Positions 36,117-45,821 are shown, counted from the first letter of the stretch. The stretch is DNA of 61,014 bases from Catenovulum agarivorans DS-2 (GCF_000568405.1 NZ_ARZY01000029.1:1-61014), one strand, 5' to 3'. Numbers and translations are program-made. Notes: generated from the sequence alone by a model not told the origin.

Positions 36117-39077
36117 ATGCGCAAAAGTCGTTCGCTTGGACTAGGCTTGGTAAAATACATCTTGATTGTGGTCGCATTAGTTGGCTGTATTCAAACGAGC
36201 CCTACAATGGATGAATCTGCTATTAATCATCAAGCACAAACAATTTATCTACGCGGTGGCTTTAATGGTTGGAGTACCGCAACCGCGTTTGACCGTACCG
36301 AGCAAGCAGGCATTTATGTCGCAAAAACTAAAATTACCATGGGCAATCATGGATTCAAGCTAGCTCCTGCTGATTGGTCATTTGCTTGGGTGGTGTCTGC
36401 GCATGAAAACCAGCTAGTTGAATTAAATAAATCGTATCGGTTAAACACTGCAGGTGGTGAAGAAGATAGTTTATTTATTGAAACGCGCGGCCTATATCAA
36501 TTTACTTTAGATATTACACAAGCTAATCAGCCAAAACTTTTGGTTAAGCTTTTGTCAGCAGATAGCGCAAAGACCCCGCCCCCGCACTACGGCGAAATGA
36601 CCAGTTTGGAGTTTAATCGTTTCAATGGTGAAAAAGTTGAGGCGGTGTTTTCCGCTAAAGCAACCAATAATGGCTTACGAGAGTACGTTCATTCAACCAC
36701 TCAATCGCTGCGCGATCCTGTGCCTTCTTATAGTCGTTACCAAGAAGATATTGCTCATCCTAGAGTTCGAAGTGGCAATATAGCATTTGATGCTTTGTTT
36801 GCTTTGGCGGTTGATGAAATGAAACTAAATAGTGTTGAGCAAATTAAAGATGGTAATTATAACAATGGCCAAGCGATAGACTGCAGCTGCTTTGAAACAG
36901 GCGAAAAGTGGAACTATGTTTGGACACGTGATCTGTCGTATGCAGCACATCTGAGCTTGGCTCAATTCGACGCGCAGCGGGTAGAAAACTCACTGCTGTT
37001 TAAAGTTTCAAACTTACGGGCATCAGCACCTATTAGCCCATTTTTAGCGGGTAATGCGCCGTATACACAAATTATTCAAGATACTGGTAGTGGTGGGAGT
37101 TGGCCTGTCAGCACAGATCGTATGACCTGGGCATTTGGTGCAACGGCTTTGTTAGCTAATTTAGCTGAACCGCAGCGTAGCCAGTTTGCTAGAAAAGCAT
37201 TTACTGCTTTGGTCAATACAATTGAAAACGACCGATTGGTAGCGTTTGATAGTCATCTTGGTTTGTATCTCGGCGAGCAGTCGTTTTTAGATTGGCGTGA
37301 ACAAAGTTATGCCAGTTGGATAGTGGATGACTTAAGTTCAATGTCGACTGCTATTTCGTTATCGACGAATGCAGGGCACTACCAAGCGCTAGTATTGGCT
37401 GCTGATTTAGCGGGTCAGTTAGGTGATGTTCCGGCAGCTAAGAAGTACAAAGGTTGGGCGTCAGCGCTCAAAAATGCAATCAATCAGCATTTATGGTTGG
37501 AAGAAAAAGGCTTGTATTCAAGTTTAACAAGTGGCCATTATCACAAAGTCGCGTTAGAGAAATTTGATTGGTTGGGCCAGTCACTCGCGATAGTTACTGG
37601 TATTGCATCAGACGAGCAAGCGCGTGCTATTTTAAGTTCGTATCCTCATGGCCCGATGGGCGCTGCAGTTATATTTCCACAACAGCCGAATATTCCCGTT
37701 TACCACAATCGAGCTATTTGGCCATTTGTAACTGCCTATGGTTTAAATGCCGCAGTAAAAGGTAAGAATGTTGCTGTAACACAAGCCGCTTTAGATACAT
37801 TAACTCGTGCCGCGGCGTTAAATTTGTCTAACATGGAAAACTTAGAATGGTTGAGTTCTGAGCCTATTTTGTTAGATAAAACTCATCCTCAATTGTCGGG
37901 CCCTGTGATTAATTCTAAACGTCAGTTGTGGTCAGTGGCGGCTTACTTGAATTTAGTCAGTAATACTATTTTTGGGGCCCAGCCCAGCCAGCAAGGTATT
38001 GAGTTTAGACCGTTTATTCCAAAGTCTTTTAAAGATCAATGGTTTAAACATAGCCAGGTGATTAATTTGATCAATTATCAGTGGCGCGGTAAACAATTTG
38101 ATCTACAGTTGAAGTTTGCACCTTCAAATAAAAAGTTTGGAGCTTATGTGGTTAATCGCGTCAAGGTTAATGGGTTAGCGCACAGTGGCGTTCTAGTTGA
38201 GCAAGCGCTGAAACAACATAATTTAATTGAAATTGAATTGGTGTTGGACAACACAGTCGACAATAACATCAACCTCGTCGATTCAGAGCCTTTAGCATTT
38301 GACCCTCTGGTATATGCACCGCTTGAGCCTAAATTATCTGTTGTGGCAAAAGCAAACGATTATGTTATTCAAATTGAAGATAAAGGCAATGCAAACCTAA
38401 CCAGTGCGGCAATTGAATATGAAATTTATCGTGATGGCAATTTATTAACTCGTGTACCTGCTGGTGCAGGTGTAAGCCAATGGCTAGATAAAGGGCAGGC
38501 GCAGCAAGCTCACTGTTATGCAGTCGCCGCACGTTTTGTTAAAAGCCAAAATCAATCGCATTTATCTGAAGTTGTATGTATGGGTGAGCGTATGCAAATT
38601 CCTGTGGCTGATCAGCGCATACAAAGTAATAAGCCGAAAAAAATACTGGGTGAGCAACTAATATTCAGCCAGTGGGGAGAAGCAGATGATACGCTTCAAG
38701 TGCACTTTAGCATCGACCAACCTGGCAAATATGCCATTCAATTTAATTACCATAACCCAGCCAACGCAATTAATTTAGGTATTAGCAATGGCGTTAAATG
38801 GTTAGAGGTTGTCAATAGTTCAAACCAACAAAGCGTTAAGCAGGCTGCGGTGCAATTCCCGCATACTCGCGTCGACAAAACTCAATTTGGTGATAATTTA
38901 TCTACGCCAGTCGAAATAGAATTAGCAGCAGGTGACTATAAACTGCACTTACACGACTTTTACAATATGAGTTATCTACAAAGTAATAAAACTTACACTG
39001 CAGCGGGGGGAATGAAAGGGATTTCAAATAAGTTTGATATTTATGCTGTAACATTTGTGTTACTTCCATTAAAGTAA
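36117..39077 (+). CDS. Six-hairpin glycosidase lipoprotein with N-terminal starch-binding-like domain
   Basis: The 986-residue protein has a lipoprotein signal (lipobox LVGC, Cys near residue 23). An E-set/CBM48-like module follows (about 38-130: YLRGGFNGWSTATAFD, GNHGFKLAPADWSFAW). The large helical catalytic region (about 200-640) shows KWNYVWTRDLSYAAHL and NLEWLSSEPILL, as in GH15/GH133-type glucoamylases and debranching enzymes. The C-terminal 330 residues form beta-rich modules I do not recognise. A role in alpha-glucan trimming is inferred from fold and context, and the exact bond specificity is unknown. The operator at 36031-36044 lies just upstream. The symporter gene follows after 147 bp. 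Confidence 0.7.
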   Translation: MRKSRSLGLGLVKYILIVVALVGCIQTSPTMDESAINHQAQTIYLRGGFNGWSTATAFDRTEQAGIYVAKTKITMGNHGFKLAPADWSFAWVVSAHENQLVELNKSYRLNTAGGEEDSLFIETRGLYQFTLDITQANQPKLLVKLLSADSAKTPPPHYGEMTSLEFNRFNGEKVEAVFSAKATNNGLREYVHSTTQSLRDPVPSYSRYQEDIAHPRVRSGNIAFDALFALAVDEMKLNSVEQIKDGNYNNGQAIDCSCFETGEKWNYVWTRDLSYAAHLSLAQFDAQRVENSLLFKVSNLRASAPISPFLAGNAPYTQIIQDTGSGGSWPVSTDRMTWAFGATALLANLAEPQRSQFARKAFTALVNTIENDRLVAFDSHLGLYLGEQSFLDWREQSYASWIVDDLSSMSTAISLSTNAGHYQALVLAADLAGQLGDVPAAKKYKGWASALKNAINQHLWLEEKGLYSSLTSGHYHKVALEKFDWLGQSLAIVTGIASDEQARAILSSYPHGPMGAAVIFPQQPNIPVYHNRAIWPFVTAYGLNAAVKGKNVAVTQAALDTLTRAAALNLSNMENLEWLSSEPILLDKTHPQLSGPVINSKRQLWSVAAYLNLVSNTIFGAQPSQQGIEFRPFIPKSFKDQWFKHSQVINLINYQWRGKQFDLQLKFAPSNKKFGAYVVNRVKVNGLAHSGVLVEQALKQHNLIEIELVLDNTVDNNINLVDSEPLAFDPLVYAPLEPKLSVVAKANDYVIQIEDKGNANLTSAAIEYEIYRDGNLLTRVPAGAGVSQWLDKGQAQQAHCYAVAARFVKSQNQSHLSEVVCMGERMQIPVADQRIQSNKPKKILGEQLIFSQWGEADDTLQVHFSIDQPGKYAIQFNYHNPANAINLGISNGVKWLEVVNSSNQQSVKQAAVQFPHTRVDKTQFGDNLSTPVEIELAAGDYKLHLHDFYNMSYLQSNKTYTAAGGMKGISNKFDIYAVTFVLLPLK

Positions 39078-39224
39078 CGCCTGTGAAACTTTTGGGTTCA
39101 CGCACACATGGGCAAACCGAGTATGGAATTAATCGGTCGGTAAAGATGAATTTATTTGGCGGAAGATCAAATATGACTCGTCTTTAAATTAATAACTATA
39201 TTACTTTATTGAAGAACACAAAAT

Positions 39225-40784
39225 ATGCAATTAACAGATTTAGACATAACTATATTTATATTTTATGCCATAGGGCTGTTGGTTTTGGCGCTCTGGGTTT
39301 CTAGAGAAGAAAAATCACATCAAAAAAATACTGAAGACTACTTTTTAGCAAGTAAATCATTGCCTTGGTGGGCTATTGGTGCGTCGTTAATCGCAGCAAA
39401 TATTTCTGCAGAACAGATTATCGGCATGTCAGGCTCTGGCTTTGCAATCGGTTTAGCCATTGCGTCCTACGAGTGGATGGCTGCAATTACCTTATTGATT
39501 GTTGGTAAATACTTTTTACCTATTTTCCTTGAGCGTGGCATTTACACCATGCCGCAGTTTTTAGAACAAAGATACGATAGCCGCGTCCGTACTGTTATGG
39601 CAACCTTCTGGTTGGGTGTATATGTGTTGGTTAATTTAACCAGTATTCTATGGTTAGGCGGGTTAGCGGTTGAGACTGTCTCTGGCATGCCAGCACTATT
39701 TGGCATGATCTTTATCGCTATTTTCTCTATCGCTTATTCTTTATATGGCGGTTTAAAAGCGGTAGCTTTCACTGACATTATCCAAGTTGTATTGTTAGTT
39801 GGTGGTGGTTTTATCCTAACTTACATATGTTTAGATACGATTGCCGATGGCCAAGGGGCAATGCTTGGTTTTGATATGTTGCTTGAGCAAGCACCAGAGA
39901 AATTCGATATGATTTTGGCAAGCGATCACCCTAACTACATTGACCTACCGGGTTTATCTGTATTGTTAGGTGGTATGTGGATCATGAACTTATCATATTG
40001 GGGTTTTAACCAATATATTATCCAACGTGCATTAGCGGCTAAAGATATTAACGAAGCACATAAAGGTATTGCTTTTGCTGCTTACTTAAAAATCTTAATG
40101 CCGATTATTGTTGTGTTACCTGGTATTTGTGCTGTGTTAATTGCGCCTGATTTAGAGCGCCCAGACAAAGCATACCCAGCGATGATGACCTTGATGCCTG
40201 AAGGCTTAAAAGGTTTAATCTTTGCTGCATTAATCGCAGCGATTGTTTCTTCAGTAGCTTCTATGACTAATAGTATCTCAACTATTTTCACCATGGATTT
40301 ATACAAGCATGTGAAAAAAGATGCGAGTCAATCTCACTATGTAAATGTAGGCCGTATGGTCAGCTTATTATCGTTAGCTATCGCGGTGTTAGTTGCAAAA
40401 CCTTTGTTAGCTGGTTTCGAACAGGCTTTCCAATACATTCAAGAGTTCACTGGTTTCTTCACGCCAGGTATCTGTGTGATATTTATATTAGGTTTGTTCT
40501 ATAAGAAAACCACAGCGAATGCTGCATTAGTTGCGGCAGTTGGCTCTGCGGTATTGTCATTAGCCTTTAAATTTATCTTCCCTGAATTACCATTTATGGA
40601 TCGCGTTGGTTTAGTGTTTGTACTGTGTATTGCTTTGGCAATCGGTATTTCACACTTAGAAGGTGGTAAAGGTGAAAAAGGTGTTGATTTAGCCGGTATT
40701 TCTTTCGATACCAAAACCACATTTAACCTTGCGTCAGTTGGCTGTGTGCTAATTCTTGCTGGTTTGTATGCCGCTTGGTGGTAG
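39225..40784 (+). CDS. Sodium:solute symporter (SGLT-like)
   Basis: This 519-residue inner-membrane transporter of the SSS family has about 14 hydrophobic segments. It shows the N-terminal DYFLASKSLPWWAIGASLIAANISAEQ motif, the SGSGFAIGLA region and IYSLYGG-type helix breaks typical of sodium/glucose and sodium/galactose symporters. Within this locus it probably imports glucose or a small sugar released by the glycosidases. Substrate is inferred, not shown. No operator copy was seen directly upstream, so it may share the promoter of the glycosidase gene. A strong terminator follows. Confidence 0.85.
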   Translation: MQLTDLDITIFIFYAIGLLVLALWVSREEKSHQKNTEDYFLASKSLPWWAIGASLIAANISAEQIIGMSGSGFAIGLAIASYEWMAAITLLIVGKYFLPIFLERGIYTMPQFLEQRYDSRVRTVMATFWLGVYVLVNLTSILWLGGLAVETVSGMPALFGMIFIAIFSIAYSLYGGLKAVAFTDIIQVVLLVGGGFILTYICLDTIADGQGAMLGFDMLLEQAPEKFDMILASDHPNYIDLPGLSVLLGGMWIMNLSYWGFNQYIIQRALAAKDINEAHKGIAFAAYLKILMPIIVVLPGICAVLIAPDLERPDKAYPAMMTLMPEGLKGLIFAALIAAIVSSVASMTNSISTIFTMDLYKHVKKDASQSHYVNVGRMVSLLSLAIAVLVAKPLLAGFEQAFQYIQEFTGFFTPGICVIFILGLFYKKTTANAALVAAVGSAVLSLAFKFIFPELPFMDRVGLVFVLCIALAIGISHLEGGKGEKGVDLAGISFDTKTTFNLASVGCVLILAGLYAAWW

Positions 40785-40815
40785 TTAATTACCTTTAAGC
40801 TTTTGCGCTGATTTT

Positions 40816-40855
40816 AAAGCCCATTTAGATTAAGTCTAAATGGGCTTTTTGCTTT
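40816..40855 (+). terminator. Rho-independent terminator after the symporter
   Basis: A perfect 14-bp stem AAAGCCCATTTAGA (40816-40829)/TCTAAATGGGCTTT (40835-40848) with loop TTAAG is followed by TTGCTTTT. It ends the glycosidase-symporter unit. Confidence 0.93.
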
Positions 40856-40986
40856 TATCGAGTGAAAAATAATCTAATCGTATTTTCCTATTAACGTGAT
40901 TCAATCAGTTTGATTTTAAATTAAATGCGAATCGTTATTATTAACACATGCCCAAGCGGTTTGGGTCACTGTTTAGGAGACTGGTT

Positions 40987-41196
40987 ATGATTAAAACAAT
41001 TACTTTTGCTGTTATGCACTTTTCTGTTGCCTTTGCGGTAGCTTGGTTATTAACGGGAGATATTGTCATAGGTGGCGCTGTCGCTATGGTTGAGCCTGCG
41101 GTAAACACAGTTGCTTACTACTTCCATGAAAAAATTTGGAATCGAATTAAAAACAAAGTATTTGTATCAGATCAACAGGTACAAGTTGCTAACTAA
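40987..41196 (+). CDS. DUF2061 small membrane protein
   Basis: This is a 69-residue protein with two membrane segments and the DUF2061 pattern: MIKTITFAVMHFSVAFAVAWLLTGD, then GGAVAMVEPAVNTVAYYFHEKIWNRI. The ATG at 40987 has AGGAGA at good spacing, and an upstream in-frame ATG at 40948 has none. Function is unknown. The next gene encodes a DUF4250 protein 28 bp downstream, probably in one transcript. It is inserted between two starch genes. Confidence 0.8.
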   Translation: MIKTITFAVMHFSVAFAVAWLLTGDIVIGGAVAMVEPAVNTVAYYFHEKIWNRIKNKVFVSDQQVQVAN

Positions 41197-41224
41197 CCTC
41201 AGCTGAGGCTTTCTAGGAGCGATT

Positions 41225-41434
41225 ATGCACTTAAATAATTATCAGAACATGGACGTTAATTTATTGTTGTCTATTGTCAATATGAAGCTTCGTAACAGTC
41301 AAATTGATTTAGATGAGCTGTGTTGCGAATATGACATAAACAAAGATGTTTTGGTTGCAAGGTTAGCCGAGATAAATGTGCTATACCACAAAAAGCACAA
41401 TCAATTTTCTTTCCATACGTATGCATTTGCGTGA
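41225..41434 (+). CDS. DUF4250 small protein
   Basis: This 69-residue soluble protein fits DUF4250: MDVNLLLSIVNMKLRNSQIDLDELCCEYDI, then LVARLAEINVLYHKKHNQF. Its function is unknown, and the helical LDELCCEYDINKDVLVARL segment looks helix-turn-helix-like. GGAGCGATT precedes the ATG. The last codons overlap an operator-like site at 41412-41425 that probably belongs to the pullulanase gene. Confidence 0.75.
   Translation: MHLNNYQNMDVNLLLSIVNMKLRNSQIDLDELCCEYDINKDVLVARLAEINVLYHKKHNQFSFHTYAFA
41412..41425. promoter_or_regulatory. LacI-type operator (site 4), inside the DUF4250 3' end
   Basis: TCCATACGTATGCA matches the other three sites in the ATACGTATGCA core. It lies 64 bp upstream of the pullulanase ATG and within the last codons of the DUF4250 gene. 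Confidence 0.65.
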
Positions 41435-41488
41435 TTCAATAATATGACGCATGCTTAGTTAAATTTATTTAAATTAATTGTAACTAGC

Positions 41489-44302
41489 ATGAATAAGCCA
41501 AAAACAATAACCCAAAGTTTCATTTATGCCGTAGTGCTCGCACTGTCATTAACTGGCTGTGAGCAAAGCAAACAAATTGTAACGTCAACAACCACGACAA
41601 AGGTTGAAGTGAATGCTGCTGCTCATTGGCTTGCGCTCAATCAATTAAAAGTTAAAGTGGTTGAAGGCACAGAAAGTCTTTATCTAATAAAAATTGATGA
41701 CTACTCATTGCCAATTGAGCAATCTGTCGTAAAAGCTATGCCTTCCGCTATCCCACTAATGAGTCGCGCGGATACAACCAAAGGTTTGTACCCACACCTT
41801 AAAGATTTTGCAAACTTCTCAGTGCCAATAACCGAAATAGAAGCAAAACATTGGCTACGAGACAAGTCTGTAGTCGTGCAAGTTGATAATAATGAAAACA
41901 TTTTAGCCATCAATTCTGTACAAACAGGCTTTGTTATAGACGACTTGTATACTCGTGGGCCGAATGATGCAAATGAGGTGTCTGACCTAGGTGCAGTTGT
42001 TGGTGCAGATAACGTATCGTTTAAACTATGGGCACCGTTAGCCAAACAAGTCAGTTTGTTGTTGTATAATGCCGATAAAACGCCATTTAGCCCCGTACCC
42101 GTAACACTTGGGTTTGATTACATCAGTGGGGTGTGGTCTGCCGAACTTGACTCTTCTGTTGTAGGCAAGTACTACAAATATCAAATCACTCAGTACCAAC
42201 CATCTGAACAGGATGTTGTGGTCACACAAGCAACAGACCCTTACTCGTTAAGTTTATCAACAGACAGTTTATATAGTCAGGTTGTTGATTTATCCGATGA
42301 AAACACAATGCCAAAAGGCTGGCGTTCACACCTTGTTCCTGAAGTGGATGCTCCTGAAGATTTGATTATTTATGAATCGCACATTCGTGATTTTAGTGCC
42401 TCGGACAATACGTTATCGAATCCACAGTTCAAAGGTAAATACAAAGCCTTTTTAGAAAGTGATTCTGCTTCTATTCGGTACCTAAAAAGCTTGCGCAAAG
42501 CTGGGCTGAATGTAATGCATTTATTGCCGACCTATGATTTAGGTACAATCAACGAAACACCGCAACAAGTTATTGAACTAGACGAGAGCGTTGCTGAGTT
42601 ATGTCGTATGTTTGCGGAAATACATTTATGTAGCCGCGACGAGATTCAACAGCAAACTATTAGGCAAGTTTTTGCAAGCATGGATCCTTTGTCTAGTGAT
42701 GTGCAAGCTGTGGTCGAAAAAATTCGAGGCTCAGATCCATACAACTGGGGTTACGACCCATACCACTACACAGTACCCGAGGGGAGTTATGCTATCAACC
42801 CTGAAGGCAGTGCGCGGATCATTGAGTTTAGAGAAATGGTGCAAGCGCTGCATGGTCTAGGCTTTAGAGTGATTATGGATGTTGTCTACAACCATACTTA
42901 TCAAGCAGGTTTAAATCCTAAATCTGTTCTCGATAGAATTGTGCCAAATTATTACCACAGGCTAAACCCAATTACTGGTGCAATAGAACAATCAACTTGC
43001 TGTGATAATACTGCTAGCGAGCGGGTGATGATGGGCAAGTTAATGATCGATTCGTTAATTGTTTGGGCGCAAGATTATAAAATAGATGGTTTTCGTTTTG
43101 ACTTAATGGGTCACCAGCCTAAAGCACTAATTCTTCAAGCGCGAGAAGCTGTTAGAACTGTAGATCCTGATACTTACTTTTATGGTGAGGGATGGAACTT
43201 TGGTGAGGTTGCAAACAATGCTCAGTTTGTTCAAGCGATCCAAACCGAGTTGTCAGGTAGTGAAGTCGGAACATTTACCGACCGTATGCGTGACGCTGTT
43301 AGGGGTGGTGCGCCGTTTGATGGTGGTGAATGGATACGTCGTGGTCAAGGGTTAGCGAATGGCTTGTATGTATTGCCAAATGAATTACAACCTGAAGATA
43401 AACAAGAAGCTGAGTATTTGTTGTCGATGAATCAAGCGCGTGTTGGGTTGGCAGGTAATTTAGCGAACTTTAAGTTTAAAAATGAGCAAGGGAAATGGGT
43501 GACAGGTGCCGAGGTTGACTACGGAGGTGCACCAACCGGTTATGCTCGCGACCCAGCCGACACGATAAATTATGTGTCTAAGCATGACAACCAAACTTTA
43601 TGGGACAACAATCAATATCGAATTCCGTATGATGTTGCAACAGAAGATCGAGTTAGGATGCAGCTACTGGCTTTGGCTTATCCATTAATGGGCCAAGGGA
43701 TTCCGTTTATTCATATGGGATCTGAACTGTTGCGTTCGAAGTCGTTTTTACGAGATAGTTATGACTATGGTGATTGGTTTAATGCAGTCGATTTCACTAT
43801 GCAATCGAATAACTATCATGTTGGGTTACCGCCTGAAGTTAAAGACAAAGACAATTGGGATGTGATCCGTACTTTGTTAAAAGAAAATCAAGGACGTGAT
43901 TTAGTTAAGCCTGCTGATATTCAGTTTAGTGCGCAGGTTTTTCAAGAGTTTTTGCGCATTCGCAGTGGTAATAAGTTATTTCGGTTAACGACTGAACAGC
44001 AAGTGATGGATAAGGTAACTTTCCACAACACTGGGCCAAATGCGCTCGAAGGGGTAATTGCGATGAAAATCTCTGACTTCTTTGGCGAACCGGTACTGAA
44101 TAAGCGCCAGTCGTTAATGGTTGTTTTTAACCATGGTGCCGACCAAATTGATTTGAGGTATCCGTCAGCTAACTTATATCAGTTGCATCCTGTGCAGAAA
44201 AATGGCGTGGATAAGCGTGTACAACAGGCAAAAGCACTAGATGGTCGTTTTGTTGTACCTGGACTTTCTGTTGCAGTATTTGTCACAACAGATAAAGATT
44301 AG
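41489..44302 (+). CDS. pulA: Pullulanase-type alpha-1,6-glucosidase lipoprotein
   Basis: This 937-residue enzyme has a lipoprotein signal (LSLTGC, Cys near residue 24) and an N-terminal beta module. A CBM48-like domain follows (about 165-250: VSFKLWAPLAKQVSLLLYN), then the GH13 barrel with its four conserved regions: MDVVYNHTYQ, DGFRFDLMGHQ (nucleophile), FYGEGWNFGE (acid/base) and YVSKHDNQTLWD. The pullulanase-specific DUF3372-like C-terminus is present. It cleaves alpha-1,6 branches in pullulan, starch or glycogen fragments, probably at the cell surface or periplasmic face. An operator copy precedes it. A hairpin in the gap to mgtE follows. Confidence 0.93.
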   Translation: MNKPKTITQSFIYAVVLALSLTGCEQSKQIVTSTTTTKVEVNAAAHWLALNQLKVKVVEGTESLYLIKIDDYSLPIEQSVVKAMPSAIPLMSRADTTKGLYPHLKDFANFSVPITEIEAKHWLRDKSVVVQVDNNENILAINSVQTGFVIDDLYTRGPNDANEVSDLGAVVGADNVSFKLWAPLAKQVSLLLYNADKTPFSPVPVTLGFDYISGVWSAELDSSVVGKYYKYQITQYQPSEQDVVVTQATDPYSLSLSTDSLYSQVVDLSDENTMPKGWRSHLVPEVDAPEDLIIYESHIRDFSASDNTLSNPQFKGKYKAFLESDSASIRYLKSLRKAGLNVMHLLPTYDLGTINETPQQVIELDESVAELCRMFAEIHLCSRDEIQQQTIRQVFASMDPLSSDVQAVVEKIRGSDPYNWGYDPYHYTVPEGSYAINPEGSARIIEFREMVQALHGLGFRVIMDVVYNHTYQAGLNPKSVLDRIVPNYYHRLNPITGAIEQSTCCDNTASERVMMGKLMIDSLIVWAQDYKIDGFRFDLMGHQPKALILQAREAVRTVDPDTYFYGEGWNFGEVANNAQFVQAIQTELSGSEVGTFTDRMRDAVRGGAPFDGGEWIRRGQGLANGLYVLPNELQPEDKQEAEYLLSMNQARVGLAGNLANFKFKNEQGKWVTGAEVDYGGAPTGYARDPADTINYVSKHDNQTLWDNNQYRIPYDVATEDRVRMQLLALAYPLMGQGIPFIHMGSELLRSKSFLRDSYDYGDWFNAVDFTMQSNNYHVGLPPEVKDKDNWDVIRTLLKENQGRDLVKPADIQFSAQVFQEFLRIRSGNKLFRLTTEQQVMDKVTFHNTGPNALEGVIAMKISDFFGEPVLNKRQSLMVVFNHGADQIDLRYPSANLYQLHPVQKNGVDKRVQQAKALDGRFVVPGLSVAVFVTTDKD

Positions 44303-44326
44303 TTTCTGGCCTATTTATGTTGTTGT

Positions 44327-44351
44327 ATGGCCAAGCAGAATGTTTGGCCAT
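44327..44351. terminator. Hairpin between pullulanase and mgtE genes
   Basis: ATGGCCAA (44327-44334) and TTGGCCAT (44344-44351) form an 8-bp stem with a 9-nt loop in the 69-bp convergent gap. No good T-tract follows, so function as a terminator is tentative. Confidence 0.45.
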
Positions 44352-44371
44352 GCAGATGATACAAGCCCAAA

Positions 44372-45730
44372 CTACATCAATAACCAGCTAGCAGTACCTA
44401 AGAAAGCGAAGATGCCAACAATATCGGTGACAGTGGTTAGAATAACGCTACCTGCTAGTGCTGGATCGATTTTAAATTTCTTCAAAATAAGTGGAATGGT
44501 CACACCTGAAATACCCGCGGCGATCATGTTCATCAGCATAGCAAAGGCAATAATCCAAGCTAAGGTAAAATCTTGTTTCCAAATACCGACAATACCCGCA
44601 ATAAGCACAGCCCAGATCAAGCCGTTGAGTAAACCTATGGTTAGCTCTTTAATTAATAAGCTGCGAGTGTTTGACTCTGAAATATGCCCCAAAGCTAAAG
44701 CTCGAATCACCAAGGTTAATGTTTGATTACCTGCCACACCACCCATGCTCGGAACTATGGTATTTAAAATTGCTAGAACTGCTAACTGGCTCAGCACATC
44801 TTCAAAAAAGTTTGAAACCGTCGCGGCCAATAAAGCGGTTAATAAATTAACCCCTAACCAAATTGAGCGCTTTTGGGTGCTTTCAACAACAGGGGCAAAG
44901 GTATCTTCTTCATCATCTAAACCCGCCATACTCATCATAGAGTGCTCTGCATCTTCACGTATGATATCAACCATATCATCAATGGTAATTCGACCGAGTA
45001 GGTGGTTTTGTTCGTTCACAACTGGAGCTGAAATCCAATTATGCCGTTCAAACATTTGCGCAGCTTCAGTTTCAGGCATAGTTGCCGGAATCGGTACAAG
45101 ATCGGTATTCATCAACTGTTCAATGACAGTTTCAGGTTGAGAGGTGATCAATCCAGCTAAGCTGACGTCGCCGATTAAGCAATCGTCTTTGTCGACCACA
45201 TAGAGGCTATCGGTATTTTCCGGGACTTCGCCACGACGGCGCAAATAACGCAAAACAACTTCTACAGTTACATCTGGACGGATGGTCACTGTGTCAGTAT
45301 TCATGACCGAACCAGCTGTGTCTTCTTCGTAGGCCAGTGCCGCTTCTGCTCTATGTCTATCTTGCGCGTCGAGCGAGTTTAAGACATCTTGATAAAGTTG
45401 TTCGGGCAGGCTACGAAGAACATCGGCAAGGTCATCTGTATCCATGCCTTCAGTTGCTTCGGCAACTGCTTCAGGCATCATTTGTCTGAGGATGCTGTTT
45501 CTAACATCATCACTCAGCTCTTCGAGAATTTCGCCGTGGAATTCTGAGTCAACCAGTTGCCAAAATGCCATACGTGATTTGACTGGCGATGACTCTAGGA
45601 TAAACGCAACATCACAGGCTGGCATATTATGCAAGGCATTACGCACGTGCACAAACATGCCGCGGTTGAGTGACGCGGTTAGTTCATGCAATGTTTGGCT
45701 AGATAATGATTGCTCGTATGCTTCAGGCAT
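44372..45730 (-). CDS. mgtE: Magnesium transporter MgtE
   Basis: MgtE is a gated Mg2+ channel of the inner membrane. The 452-residue protein has the cytoplasmic N domain (helical repeats, about 15-130), a CBS pair (about 140-260, with EDTAGSVMNTD and the Mg-sensing acidic residues) and five C-terminal membrane segments. The pore helix signature NTIVPSMGGVAGNQTLTLVIRAL is present. It is last in the rpoN-hpf-ptsN-rapZ-ptsO run, a position seen in related marine gammaproteobacteria. Confidence 0.95.
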   Translation of the reverse strand: MPEAYEQSLSSQTLHELTASLNRGMFVHVRNALHNMPACDVAFILESSPVKSRMAFWQLVDSEFHGEILEELSDDVRNSILRQMMPEAVAEATEGMDTDDLADVLRSLPEQLYQDVLNSLDAQDRHRAEAALAYEEDTAGSVMNTDTVTIRPDVTVEVVLRYLRRRGEVPENTDSLYVVDKDDCLIGDVSLAGLITSQPETVIEQLMNTDLVPIPATMPETEAAQMFERHNWISAPVVNEQNHLLGRITIDDMVDIIREDAEHSMMSMAGLDDEEDTFAPVVESTQKRSIWLGVNLLTALLAATVSNFFEDVLSQLAVLAILNTIVPSMGGVAGNQTLTLVIRALALGHISESNTRSLLIKELTIGLLNGLIWAVLIAGIVGIWKQDFTLAWIIAFAMLMNMIAAGISGVTIPLILKKFKIDPALAGSVILTTVTDIVGIFAFLGTASWLLM

Positions 45731-45821
45731 CTAACTGCAATGCTCCTTGGCAGTTTTTGCTAGTGATATAAGCCTAGTTTAACGAAAGAATTGAACGCAA
45801 GCTACTTTAAAATACAAAGAC

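Noticed and set aside
27221-44302. Starch locus as a recently acquired genomic island.
   Set aside because: No integrase, transposase, tRNA or direct repeat is visible at its edges, and base composition looks similar to the flanks by eye. Transfer cannot be excluded but is not supported.
44241-44726. Plus-strand open frame overlapping the pullulanase end and mgtE.
   Set aside because: It is antisense to the membrane domain of mgtE, and its hydrophobic composition mirrors that gene. It matches no family I recognise.
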